From Lutjanus erythropterus (Eukaryota; Chordata; Actinopteri; Lutjaniformes; Lutjanidae): 64,000 nt of DNA. The notes below the pieces were generated by a model that did not search any database, was not told where the DNA came from, and saw only the letters and a program-made list of their open reading frames with translations. The stretch lies in NCBI GenBank assembly GCA_020091685.1, contig CM034600.1:1020024-1084023 (forward strand), written 5' to 3'. Shown in pieces: positions 1-12,783 of the stretch (position 1 is the stretch's first letter; each line of letters starts with the position of its first letter). A program made the translations under genes and the position numbers.

Positions 1-290
1 TCAAAAAAGCATATTTTTCCCTAGTAGTTCCCACATGAAACTGCTCACAACAAGGTCTGTGGATTATTGAACAACTTGGTTATGATTTCTTGAAAGATGG
101 TGAATTTTTCAATTATGTTGTTGTTGCTTTGAGCACCACAAGCCGAGTGCCGTTTAGTCCAATTATATCAGAGAGAATGCATACAACTCTACTGCCGATA
201 TCTCCAAAACTCTGCAGCTCACACCAAAACAGATGGATAAGTAGTATTACAGGCCAGAGGGAAAATACATATTTTTGATTTTGGGGTGAA
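1..290 (-). repeat. Fragment of an 'AGTTCACC' MITE-like dispersed repeat
   Basis: The stretch is the reverse complement of a family seen again near 27540, 41729, 57010 and 62947. Shared landmarks are the segment around GTAGTTCC...CATGAAACTGC..CACAACAAGGTCTGTGGATTAT, a 'tttgagcacca' block, and an end reading 'gattttggggtgaa'. No transposase reading frame is present, so it is a non-autonomous element cut by the window edge. Seen directly as internal similarity; the class is inferred. Confidence 0.6.
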
Positions 291-299
291 GTAAAAGTA

Positions 300-960
300 T
301 ATGGTAAGGTAGGTAAGGTAATTTATTTTTTTCAGTGTCATGCACCAAAAGAAAGGTGCCCAGCCCTCATGGGCTTATAAGACACTACAAACAACAAACA
401 CAAAACAAGTCAGGAGCAAACACCAAGATACAAAGAGAGCGAAAGAAACAAGGTCTTACATGACAAACTCAAATCAAATACTGAGGTGTCAGACCTGCTT
501 ACTAAAATGATATCGCAGACCTTAAGCATATCTAAGGCACATCACTATCTTTTAACAGATCAAATAAAGAGTGCCCTTGTACGCTGCTGATAGGCATTTG
601 ACACAAATTGAGCTAAAGGAAACACTTTGTAAACAGGTATTTAAGTCTACATTCGTCAGACATGGAGAATAAATCCAAACAATCATCAGACATTTTAAGA
701 AAAAGCCTGTGTCTAAAATCATGATACAAAGGACAATAGAACAGAAAATGCATTTCATTTTCAATCTCCCCCAAATCACACAAACGACACTTTCTATTTT
801 CTTCAGGAATTGAATGGAATCGACCAGTTTCCACTGCCAAAGGCAAGATACCACATCTCAGCTGGGCACAAACAGACCTCTGTGTTCTAGTCAGGTTAAG
901 GGTGACATAGTGCTCAGGGCGATAAGTACATTTAATCATACTATACATTCTCATACTATA
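300..960 (-). mobile_element. Non-LTR retrotransposon 3' end (C-terminal ORF2 fragment plus 3' UTR)
   Basis: On the minus strand, 954-613 encodes a 113-residue piece with a CxxC...H....C arrangement (CRLCDLGE...EMHFLFYCPLY). This is the typical cysteine/histidine motif at the very C terminus of fish LINE ORF2 proteins, preceded by an 'RSVCAQLRCGILPLAVETGR' type segment. No reverse transcriptase core is present in the window, so it is a 5'-truncated copy. The non-coding 300-612 stretch is its likely 3' UTR. The exact clade (Tx1/L1-like or other) cannot be fixed by eye. Confidence 0.65.
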
Positions 961-2016
961 CTATGAGTTTTATCTGCAAAAAGTCACCAACATATCAAAA
1001 GTAAAAAATACTCATTATTTATAATGTCTCCTTTCACACTGATTATTATTTGTTATATTCTGTTTTCATCAATCAGGAATATATGTAAGAGCATTTTAAT
1101 GTAGTTTGTCAATGTGGAGCCATTTTCAGAGGCTTTGTATAGTACTGTGTAGAGTAATAATATAGTACTGCATCACAGCTTCATATAAGCCTACCATATT
1201 TTTCAAGTAAAAGGCAACTAGTAATTGTACATGTAGAGTACATGTAGTGAAGTGAAAAATACAATATTTACCAGAGATGTAGCTGAATAGAAGTAGCATA
1301 AAGTGGAGATAGTTGAGTAAAGTACACATGTCAAAATTGCACCGAACAGTACTTGAGTAAATGTACTATTTACATTACACTTCTTTGACTGACTCATGGA
1401 ACTAAAGTTATTTCCAGCCTTATTCTTTTTTTAAAATATTGGCTGTATTTTACTGTTTTTGTGTGGAGAGAAGAACATATGTAATGAAACATAAATAGAT
1501 CTTTTTTACAGCAGCCATTTTGACATGAACAAATGCTTCCAATGATATTTAAGGTTCCATTCAGGTCAAACAGAGTCAGGGTGTTGTACAGTAGCTAAAT
1601 GGAATGAGACATTAATTAATATCATTGGTAACACCTGTGTTTACCCTACTATTTCCTTTAAATATGGCTGCCCTAAGAGAAGTCTGTCCATGTTGCAAAA
1701 ATGTTCTTTCTTGTGTCAAAAAATTCAACAGCTATCTTATTCTTGTATCCATCATTTCTTGTCCCATTTTATGCGCAGAAAACATGCCAGCTCAAAGTTT
1801 TATTTTGGTACAAAAAAGAATGAAGTCACCAGCTCTGCTCTGCCTCCTCCTGGCCTCATGGCGGCGCTGTGCGCGTGCACACATACTGCAGCAGGAAGAC
1901 GGAAATTGGGCCGTTAACTTCCGGTCTCTCGCGCATGTTCTCCTTCCCTACGCGGGTTTGTGAAACGAAAACCATTCGAACAGCATCTTTGTCGCTATTA
2001 ACAAAAAACAGACAAA
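961..2016. other. AT-rich spacer and putative SNRPG promoter / 5' UTR
   Basis: No gene is recognisable from 961 to about 1880. The last 130 bases before the SNRPG start are richer in CpG than the spacer (around 'ggcgctgtgcgcgtgc' and 'ctctcgcgcatg'), as expected for a housekeeping promoter and 5' UTR. No TATA box is obvious. Short reading frames here, such as 1625-1963, resemble no family I recognise and look like chance. Confidence 0.4.
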
Positions 2017-5000
2017 ATGAGCAAAGCACACCCACCCGAGCTGAAGAAGTAAGTGTCTGTGCTGTTTCAATGAAGTTCATTTTAACATGTTTGTGGTCTA
2101 ATTAAATTAAATCTTTCCGCACAGCTACCGCGCTACATTGTTTGCAATGGAAACAAGCTAACATTAGCTAGCCAGTGTGAACTGGGTTATTCTATGTACC
2201 ATGTCACCTGTAACGTAAGCTCATGTTATTTTTCCTTTTTCAGATTCATGGACAAGAAGCTTTCGTGTGAGTATAACTATAACCTAATATTCAAATCCAC
2301 TCAGCTGAAACTGACCTGCATTTAAAGCAACATGAGCCTGTTGATTCGGGTGTATTGTTGTTTGTCTGAGACCTCTAACCACACCTCCTTTAATGTTCTG
2401 TTAAACTGGTCCTGAAGCAACACTGAGCATAGAACTTGATATATATGTATGTATGTATATTCCTGTCATATGTTGTCGCGCAACACTCTGCAAAGATGTG
2501 AAATCATAAATGAAAAAATGCATTAGCTTGTAGCCAAGTTACATCCTGTTTGTGGAGTACAGTGTGAAGGCATGATACTCCAAACCAGTGAGTCTGGACA
2601 TGTTTCCAGATAGGATTTTGTTTGTTGTTTGTTTGGAAGATGGACTTATGGCAGAAATAATGAGACATAATTTTCTGGTTATTCCCAGTCACAGATATGC
2701 TACCCGCGTTCAAGACTGAAATTAGTTTGACAGGAAATGCAGCAATATCTTTGAATTGCATCTAACCTCATTAAGCTTGTTGAAACATTTATGAGTGGTG
2801 TAGTTATCAGAAAATTAAACAGACTAAATTTCTGTGGAAGGAAACCTTTCTGCGTTCATTGTCTTTTCCATGGACACAATGAATAAGCAGTTCTGCACCA
2901 ACAAAAAAATACAGTTAATTAAGTTCATACTATAGGAGGATTTTCCCCAAAACAGTCCATAGACTCATACAAAAATAATCACCCACACCCACCAGACGTG
3001 TGTGGTGGCACCTGCAACCTGCAACACCCTCCGCCCATAGGTTTTCTTTAGGATCAATAAAGTTCTATCTTATCTTAATACATCCAAACTAATTGAAGTC
3101 ACAAGTTTACCCACTCAAATGTTATCACAATAACTTGGCGTAGACTCAACAGACAACTATCTTTCTGGTGCATTTACAAACAATACCTGACAAATGATCC
3201 TACTACTTATTGTACCGTAAATATTTTTTAATCCATTTTCAGTTCTTATTTTCAATGTCAGTTGGTCTAAGGAGAAAATATGGAGTGAGCAATAATGCAG
3301 TCTAATATTTATTCGATACATAAAGTCAGAATAGAGAAGAAACACAGCTGCCAACCAAACCTTTTGGATTTGGTTGATTGGGCAGGTTCAATAAGAAACC
3401 AGTAAGCAGGACATGAAGGCACAACATTGGTTAGAGAAATGACGAGCAACAGCTTCTGTTTGTTTTCTCTCTCGTGTGTCAAAAACAGAACAAAACTCCT
3501 GTCGTAGTGCAACTCTGAGGGACTCGCTACCTCAAATACAGAAGGCTTTTAAGTCACATTGCTATGATGGTAGAGGGCTCAGTGGTCAATAGCAGTGGGC
3601 TTTTGGAGAATGGTGATTGTTGAGAAAAGTATTGAGTCATGAAACTTAAAGTGTGTAGGAACCCTGAGTGTGGGCTTGCAGTCCAATGTGATGCTTTTTC
3701 CAACTCAATTCCAGCGTAATTCATAGAAGATGAAGGCAGTTAATCTGATCAAGACAGGAAATAATAAGTGATACTGCTTGGATGGTTAGGAATCAATGCC
3801 AGTGGTCTCATACTAACATAACATAACGCAACACAAGAGTAAATCCCTTTTTGTCCTTCAGTGAAATTGAATGGAGGCAGACACGTGCAGGGCATTCTGC
3901 GAGGGTTTGACCCCTTCATGAACCTGGTGGTGGACGACTCTCTGGAGATGGGCCCCGGAGGACAACAGAACAGCATCGGCATGGTGGTCAGTACCTTGGC
4001 CGTATTTTTCTTTTTGTCTGTAAAAGTGCAGGGCTGTCTGAAATCACTACCCATGTACTATCTCATGTTCTGTATGTACCCTCTGTTGTTTTGATGATCT
4101 AATGACTTTGATGAGATGAGTTTGAAAAATATGCTCCAAATTGCACTCTTACTAACTCATAGTTGAATGACAATAGTTGAGAGCATGTTGTGTACACCAG
4201 AGCTTCTCAACATGTTGTAACTGAAGTACGGCTGCATCTAACAATTATTTTACAAATTAAACAATTAACAAAACAGTTAATCTTCAATTCAATTAATATA
4301 ACAATTATTTTACAAATTAAACAATTAACAAAACAATTAATCTTCAATTCAGTTAATATAACAATTATTTTCTATTATCAAATTATATAACAATTAATTA
4401 GCCTAAAATGAATATAAAAACTTCACGTCATTAATATTCAATATTTTATTCAATATAATAATAATCCTGAAATATAGACCCATAAAGCACATTAGAATAA
4501 TGATAACAGTGGCATATTTTAAAGTTAGTCTAATTTCCACCCTAGTTAATAAACTCCATGGCAGATGCCTGATCAGAAAAATACTGGACCGCAAATTCAA
4601 AAGGAGCTGTGATGCTTCAATTTAATCACTGTCAACCCTTCACTGAACTAGAAAATCAGTATTTTGAGTTAAAACTGGTTATGACATGGAGCTAAAAAGA
4701 GCCCAACTGTATCACAGCATCACTGTGTACATTTTCGGAGTCACTGGGAAACAACATTCTCAGAGATGGTGATCTATGTACCGAAAATGGCATTTAAGCA
4801 CCTGGAGCACTAATGGTACAAATGGTAAAGAAGCTATTAGCTGTTAGCCTTTGTTTTGTGAGGATGTAGACATTTTAATGCCAGGGTTTGGCCTCATCAT
4901 GTGTAAATGTTCCACGGAAACAAGTTCTTCCAGACATTATTTTGCAGGGAAACCGAATTCGGGGGGGTTAATACACTAATGGGATTTTAAATGACTTTAA

Positions 5001-5173
5001 TGGATAGTTCTATTCTGACTTATCTGAAGTCTTATCAGTTTGAATTTCATCATCTTCATTTTTAAACTGAAACCTTTAGGAAGTGTGTTGTTGTTAACTG
5101 TGTGTGGTGTTATTCCTCCCAGGTGATCAGAGGAAACAGCATCATCATGTTGGAGGCTTTGGAGCGAGTATGA
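2017..5173 (+). CDS. snrpg: Small nuclear ribonucleoprotein G (Sm protein G), 4 exons
   Basis: SmG is one of seven Sm proteins that form the ring around the Sm site of U1, U2, U4 and U5 snRNAs in the nucleus. Coding exons are 2017-2048, 2244-2266, 3862-3986 and 5123-5173, all with GT-AG borders. Joined they give 76 residues, the family's usual length, starting [18 protein letters not shown]. Sm1 spans [24 protein letters not shown], written here only as its order: the G-R-x-V-x-G-x-L-x-G-F-D core, then MNLV. Sm2 is the [15 protein letters not shown] end. Small differences such as [12 protein letters not shown] lie in the variable loop. Intron phases match across all junctions. A polyadenylation signal AATAAA lies at 5342-5347. 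Identification is secure. Confidence 0.97.
3040..3140 (+). repeat. LINE-type 3' tail with shared flank (copy 1 of an inverted pair)
   Basis: The segment 'tttaggatcaataaagtt' followed by 'acatccaaactaattgaagtcacaagtttaccc' is repeated in inverse orientation at 5928-6028. It lies in SNRPG intron 2. The part reading rc 'aactttattgatcctaaag' is a common tail of fish LINE copies. Confidence 0.6.
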
Positions 5174-5927
5174 GACGAGAGGAGGCGGCTGATCCCCACC
5201 TTTTTACATTCTGTTATCCATTTTAGTTGTTTATTTCAAAGCAGCAAAGCAATTGTGTCTTTGAATTGTAACACATTTTCATGTGAGTTCCACAGAGAGA
5301 GATGTTTAGTTTGGACATGTTTTGAATTCTGTGATGTTGTGAATAAATCTGTTTCTCTTTGTATTTTGTGTGTGTGTGTTCAGTTTAGTGTGCAGTGACC
5401 CACCACAGATTATTGCCTGAAATTACTGACAGAAGTTCTGTTTAACATGTTACTGTAGCCTGTGGCTGTGTTTTTGTAACAACAGGCAGATAAAGAGAAA
5501 TAGTGTATATATCAGAGCTCAGCACTGTCAGGTTTTTCTAGTCATAAATCTGTAATATTGTTTTCTTTCTGTGCCTGTTTGAAAGTTTGGAGTGTATAAA
5601 GGCATTATGCTGGATGTATATGATGACAATTCTTATATCTGAATTTGTTGCAGCAGTTTTTGGGCTTATTACTTACTAGAGATTTGTTGGAAAATGTAAC
5701 CATTTTGACCACATGAGAACTGATTTAAAAAAAAGGCCAAAAATCCCTGTAAAATAGCACATTAAGAGACCAAGACCTTGCGGAACACGTACATATATAT
5801 AGTTTAAATGTTCATAGATGATTTGAGGGCACAGTCACAACATTATGATGAGTGCAGAGTAAAACTGAAAACCGGGCTGTTTTTGCAGCTCAGTGTGTCC
5901 TTTAAACACTAATTTAGTAATTCAGTA
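5174..5927 (+). other. SNRPG 3' UTR and short spacer
   Basis: The SNRPG 3' UTR probably runs to just after AATAAA at 5342-5347, followed by a GT-rich stretch (tgtgtgtgtgttcag) typical downstream of cleavage sites. From about 5400 to 5927 I see no gene or structured repeat. Confidence 0.5.
5342..5347 (+). terminator. snrpg: Polyadenylation signal of SNRPG
   Basis: Canonical AATAAA 169 bases after the stop codon, followed within about 30 bases by a GT-rich downstream element. Confidence 0.75.
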
Positions 5928-6880
5928 GCCAAGTTATTGTGATAACATTTGAGTGGGTAAACTTGTGACTTCAATCACCCTGGATATATTAAGGTAAGAG
6001 AACTTTATTGATCCTAAAGAAAATTTTTGTGCCAGAAATTGCTCAAAAATTCCAGTGACAAAAGAATTGGAACAATAGAGTAATAAATATTAAGTGTACA
6101 GGGAGTGAATGCAAAATCTAGTGCTGAATAGAAGAAAAAAAGTAAGATAACTTCAGTAATAAAATAAATTAATATAGAAAAATACTGGCAATGATACAAA
6201 GGAGTAATATTAGATGTGATATAGAAAGCAGTATAACATTGAAAGTAAAATTGGTAGTGATATTTAAAATTAATAAGTAATATTGCACATGATACTGAAA
6301 GTAATGTTGCACGTCATGTTGAAAAAATATTACGTGTGATATTTGAAAGCAATATTATATGTTTGTATATATATTTAAAGTAATAATACATATTATGTAT
6401 TATTGAAAATAATGTTGCATATGATGTTGGAAGTAATAGCGCACATGGTATTAAAAGTTATATTGCATGCGATATTGAAAGCAAGATCACACACCATAGA
6501 TCAAGTTTCATTGCACATAATATTTAAAAATAATACTGCACATAATATTGAAAGTAATATCGCGTGAGAGTTAGTAATGTTGCATATGATATTTAAATTA
6601 ATGTATATAATGTGATCAAAAGTGATTTGGCCATATTTGACAGTAATATTGCATGTCATGTTGAAATAATAATATTGCACATGATGTTGAAAAAGACACA
6701 TTTCATATGTGGAAGTAATATTACCTGTGATATGTGATAGAGATATTGCACAAGGTGTTGAAAAAGTAATATTACACATGATAGTGAGAATAATATTACA
6801 CATGCTATTGAAGGTATTATCGCACTTGATGTTGAAAAAGTACAACTTCAAATTATATTGAAGGTAATCTTTGACATGAA
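5928..6880 (-). repeat. LINE-type tail followed by a diverged ~23-bp minisatellite
   Basis: 5928-6028 is the inverse partner of 3040-3140 and carries the tail 'gaactttattgatcctaaag'. From about 6200 to 6870 a unit close to 'gtaatattgcacatgatattgaaa' is repeated many times with substitutions and small length changes. Similar 'ttgcacag' wording occurs in the LINE 3' UTR near 28200, so the array may have grown from a LINE 3' UTR (inference). Confidence 0.65.
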
Positions 6881-7112
6881 GTTGAACTGTGGGGATCAGA
6901 GGAGGGTTATAAACATGATGTACTGTTAGTAACGTCAGCAGACGTCCTTACTTTCGTGACCAGTGTAAATGACCTGCACCGCTGAAGCAGGAACAACAGG
7001 GGGCGCTGTCTGAAGGACGCACTTCCTCCTCAGGTGGACCTTTATTTTGAAAGCCGATTGTCGTCATCGCAGACACGTTTCTTTACGTCGTGTGTCGTAG
7101 CCGTTTGACGGT
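6881..7112 (+). promoter_or_regulatory. plpbp: Putative PLPBP promoter and 5' UTR
   Basis: The stretch is moderately CpG-containing compared with the spacer and directly precedes the start codon of PLPBP. No TATA box is apparent. The transcription start cannot be fixed from sequence alone. Confidence 0.35.
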
Positions 7113-10100
7113 ATGTGGAAAGTAGCAATGTCGGAGGAGGTTGGGAAGGCGCTACAGTCGGTAGTGGAGCGGGTGAACCAGGCGGCGGCACGGCGGCCCA
7201 AGGTAACTGCAGCCCGGGACGCTCCTGTTCTGGAGCCCCGCTGCCGGAGCTCCACTGTCGGGGTCCGAAAATGTCGTGCTGCGGCAGCACGAGTCGTTAT
7301 GTAAGGCTGCCAAACACCTCAACCTTTGGATGGAGGCAGACAGGCGGGCTTGTGGCAGCACTTTCATAACACCAGGGTCTATTAGTGGCACCGAGCAGGA
7401 TGGTTCTGCTTACAGTGTAGAATATCTGCATGCACACAGACACTGCCTGCTGTGGTGATTTGATGGTTGACATTTGGCATGTTTACAGGCTGATCATTTC
7501 CACCAGCATGCTTTTGATCAACCTGTCCTCACACTACAGCTCTGTGAGAGGTGTCCACTACTGAAGATGTCATTTCATTAGGTCATCCAGGTCAAAGCAT
7601 GCAGGTGTGCACACCTTCTGTCCAATGTTATCCACATGTCTCAGTGGCTGGTTGCTTAAAATCTAAATAATGAGTAGAGCAGACTGCATGATGGGTAAAA
7701 CATCATCTGAACGCAGCAGTAGTCAGAGTCACTGTTTTGCAGGATCCTGAGTCAGTGAGTCACTGAGCCCTCATGCTGCATCACACCCTGAGCTCCTCCA
7801 CTCCTTCATTCTCTGATAGAGATGAAAAATGAGCCTGTTCTGTCCTTCCTCATCCTCAGGCACTACCAGCTGTGCCGCCCCGCCTTGTCGCCGTCAGCAA
7901 GACCAAACCCCCAGACATGGTTGTGGAGGCCTACAGGCAAGGACAGCGTAACTTTGGAGAAAATTATGTGAGTATAGAACACCGCATACACATCAAATCC
8001 TGAGAGGAATGAAGGAGGGACTGACCTCATCCTTTGTCTCCACACCAGGTTAATGAACTCGTGGACAAAGCTTCAGATCCTCTGGTAGGTTTAAAATTGT
8101 CTAAGGTAGACTTGTTTTTCTTCCACCCAGTCTCTGAGCAGTCTTTACAGCGTTTTTATCTTCTCGTGTCCAGATTTTAAACTCATGTCCAGATATCAAG
8201 TGGCACTTTATCGGCCATCTACAGAAGAATAATGTCAACAAACTTTTGGGTGAGTGATGTCAAGCCTCCTGCTCAAGCTGTATTTTAAAGTCATTGTAAA
8301 GGAGAAAGGCTTTTCTTCTAAACACATTAGACATGTTAGAAAATAGTTGCTGAAAATGTGAAAAGACTGAGAACTATGTAGTACTGAATTGTGGAGTTAG
8401 ACCATTAAACTGTTGTTCAGGATTTTTTGGGCGGACCTGAAACATGCATCAATGACGTGCCAGAGCCTTGGTCCCCCAACAATATATAAGCCTCACGAAC
8501 TAACACCGCCTTTCCCTGCCCTCACCCTCCCTAATGATCAGTTATGAATGTACCTTCAGTGACTCTCTCAGTCTAAATCAGCCCAGCAGTTCACTTCAGC
8601 TCACTTCAGTTCCAACAGCCCGACACAGAACAAATAAACACCACCCTGTCACCGTCCTCTGGTTCTGGTGGCTGTTTGACTCTGACACAGTGGAGTGGAC
8701 ACGCCCCCAGCATTTCAGAGCATAATTTTTTCATGATTTTCAGTCCTAATTTTATATATTTAGTGAAATTTTTTAAAGATACTGCAAAGCATACACCCAA
8801 CCAAATTCGAACAATTAAAAAAAGCTGCTATGTATATATATTAGGTCTCAGAATCATGAAGAAAATGAGCATTTTTTTCTGCTCTCAAATGCCACTATGC
8901 CCTGGAAACAACCTGAAACATAATCATTCTGTCTAGCAGCTTTATTGGACATGTACAGACATGTTTGAGCCACCAGAGCCAGAGGACGGTAACGGGATGG
9001 TCTGTTTTTTTCTTCTGTGTCGGGCTGTTGGAACTGAGGTGAGCTGAAGTGAACTGCTGGGCTGATTTAGACTGAGAGAGTCGCTGAAGGTACATTCATA
9101 ACTGATCATTAGGGAGGGTGAGGGCAGGGGAAGGCGGTGTTAGTTTGTGGGGATCATATAGTGTTGGGGGACCATTGCTCCGACACGTCACCGAGCCATG
9201 TTTCATGTCCGCCTGAAAAATCGGTCAGTTCAGTGCTACATAGTTCTCAGTGTTTTCACATGTTTTCTTCAATTATGTTCAAACATGTGTAATGTGTTAA
9301 GAAAGAAAAACTCCTTCTTTCCTTTTACATGACCTTTAACAAAAACCTTGCACTGAGTCTTCTCTTGTCTTTCTGTTCCAGGAGTGCCAAACCTGTTCCT
9401 CGTGGAGACCGTGGATTCAGCAAAACTGGCCGATAAGGTGAACAGCTCCTGGCAGCGCATCAGAGGAGCAGGCACACAGAGGTTAAAGATCATGGTGCAG
9501 ATCAACACCAGCGGAGAACAGAGTTAGTACTGATTACATCTGGTTTTGTGAGCTGATCACAGACGTGCTGTGTGAACAAACATCGTGTCACATGTGTGTT
9601 GCAGGTAAACACGGGCTGCCACCAGAGGAGACGGTGAACACAGTGAAACATATTGTGTCTCAGTGCCCCGCCCTGCTCTTCTCAGGACTCATGACCATCG
9701 GGCGCTATGGCTACGACCTCACACTGGGCCCCAACCCGGATTTTCAGGTATAAAAGCCTAAACTTAACCCATCTAAATGACGTGGCTTTGAGAGGCATGT
9801 GTTTTCTCTACTCAATGAGATTTTTGATAAATAACCATCAGTAATGTGGACATAATGACTAAGTGGGTAAAGGCAAATAATAGAACACAGTGTTTTCCCT
9901 GGATGTTTATGAGACAAAGGCAGAGGAACATGTTGGGCACATACACAGAGCTCTTAAGTGACAAAATCACAATTTGACAGACAGAGTGTCTGTAGGTGTT
10001 TACATTTTACAGCAAGATGGAATACAAAGATAAATATTAAAGGTTGTGGCAAATGACAGGATTTATTTTGGCACAGGAATCAATGTAAAGCTAATTCAGT

Positions 10101-12728
10101 TACAGATTCAACAATCTTTCTGTACACATTTTACTCTCCTGGTTCTATTTTATTTTTTTTTTAAGACAAGAATAATGAAGGAAAAAAACTTTTCAACGTG
10201 GCCAGTGAACAGGTACCAACAAGTGGGTCAACAAAAGCTGAATTTTGATTAAAAAAAAAATCTAAAACAGAAGAAGCATTAAAATCCCATAAAAGAGACA
10301 TGTCTTATTTGTCCAGTGTAGTGCCTAATAATAATAATAATAATAATTTATTATATGTATATTACTTATATTTATGTAAAATAATTTAATTACACATTAG
10401 CAGTCAAAATTGGTGTGCTACATGACAGCAGTTTAGTTAAATTATAATTTTTACTAAGATGGGAAAGTCATCACAAATGTATATGCATTTAAAAACAGCC
10501 TTTGTATTTAGTGTGTATTGTATTGTAATTTTCAACAAAGGTGACAGTACCACTGCTGAGTTAGACAGGCAGGGAAACCCCTGGAACATCTGGAACAGTC
10601 TGGTGATTCAGAGGACGACATCACTTTACTGTAACTCAGCCTTTAAAACCAGGAAAGGAAAATGCTTATGTCATATCAAAATATGATGACATCTAAAATC
10701 TAAAGTGATATGAGTGTGTGAGATGAGAAACAGTATTGTAAAGAGCTTTGTCTGTTTTAGTAGATAAGTGCTATATAATGCACTAATAATACTGTGGTAA
10801 CCTTTACATTAGATGAAAATCAGAGTATGTTTAAAAAATAAAACTAAACTGAGTCTGAATGTCTCTAAAAGCTAAATATTCTCGGTCTGAATCTGACAAA
10901 TGAAGGCTGGTGTAAAGAAGATGTCTGCTGTATTTCTACAGTTAACTATAAGAGCTGTTCACAGCCACAACTCCAACTATAAACATTTTAAAAATCATTC
11001 TAATTCAAGTGGATGGTGGAGTCCATACTTGAGCTGCATGATATGGCAAAAAAGTCATAATGTGATTATTTTGACTGAAATTTTGATTTCAATATGCGAC
11101 ACATTTAATTTTCATTTTGACAAAAAAACAAACAAACAAATGAAATGATGACATGACATTTGTTTGGATCTGAAGGAACAAACATGTTTTCTTTGATCTT
11201 TAGAGCAGGATTCATAGACCAGAGTATCTCTGCAGCTCTACAGTACTATATAATTCTGTTATGACACATATTTTTCCTTTTCTGGTTCTACAATCTGGGT
11301 ATCACACTTGACCACATTGTGATTTCAATAATATTGCCTTAATCGTGCTGCTCTAATCCACACCACAACTGTAAACCTGCCATCCACTTGAGTTTGAACA
11401 TTTTTTAAAAAGATATGAGTATTATCATAGTTAGAGTTATAGTTCTTAGTTCTTGCTGTTCTTTCAGACCATCAGCCATCAACCGGGGGCAGATTGTTCC
11501 AATACATGACAGTCAAATCACTGCAACTAAAACTCAATGAAATTATAGATTCTCATTTCTGACAAACCAAACTGATCTAAACCTTTAAAACCATGTAGAA
11601 AACTGAGACTTTGCATTTCTCAGTTAGAGGTAGATAAATATAGCCAGGCTTATTGCAGACATGTCTGTATCAGTGTATACTGTATATCAGCTGATACATA
11701 AGAAACTGCTGAATTGAATGAGAACGCAGAAAAATGCATCTTGCTAAAATAAGTTTGAGGTCATTTAGAAACAGGGTCAGCATTACATAGTTTATCCAGC
11801 AGAGAGCGCTGAAGAGTTGAATGTTGCACTGTAACATCCCACTTCAATTAAAAAGTTATTAACTAAACTAAATTAAGCAATTATATATCTAGATGACAAT
11901 TTAAAAAATCTGAAGGATTCATGCCAAGATGTTTGATGTTGTGAATTCTTGTCTGGGATAAAGGTGTTTTCTGGCGTAGAACAAGTTTAGAAATAAATAA
12001 AAAAAAAACTAAACTAAACACTTCATAAATTACATAAATTTCATGTATATAAATCCTTAAAGAATACATTTTCACATATTTTCAAAAATATATATATATA
12101 ATTAGAGTGTTGGTATTAATGATTTGTACTTTTTTTTCTTTTTTCTTTTTTTTTTTTTTGGTAGGATATGATTTGTCCCAATTCTCAATAACGGGTGATA
12201 AATGTTGTCAGAGTTTTTAAACTCCCATATTAGGGTTTCACTTTCACCCTGAACAGTATGAGAAAGGCTATAATCTTAAAGGGATAGTTCACCCAAAAAT
12301 GAAAATTCAGTCATTATCTACTCACCCTTATGCTGATTGAAGGTCGAGTTGCTGCAAACAGAGCTGCAGAATCTCCCAAACAATGGAAGTGAATGGTGAC
12401 CAGCTTTCAAACATAAAAAAAAAACAACAGAATAAAAACACAAAATGCCTCTATACTGCTTGTTTGGTGTAATCCAAGATTCTGCAACACAGTTTTCCTC
12501 TGAAAGTCCAGCAGTGGACTAAAAAAAAAGACTAAACCTGACCTTTAGTCAGCATGAAGATGAGTAGATAATGAGTGAATTTTCATTTTTGGGTGAACTA
12601 TCCCTTTAACAAACATGTCTTGTTTTGTTTTTTGTTTGTTTCTTTTTTTATTCCATCACTGGACACCAGATCACTGCCTCTCATACAAACAGTCAAACCT
12701 GCACACATGCACACACACACATGCACAC

Positions 12729-12783
<55 letters not shown>

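Noticed and set aside
613..954. Possible cellular zinc-finger gene on the minus strand
   Set aside because: The CxxC...H....C context matches the end of LINE ORF2 proteins and lacks a start, introns or upstream coding sequence.
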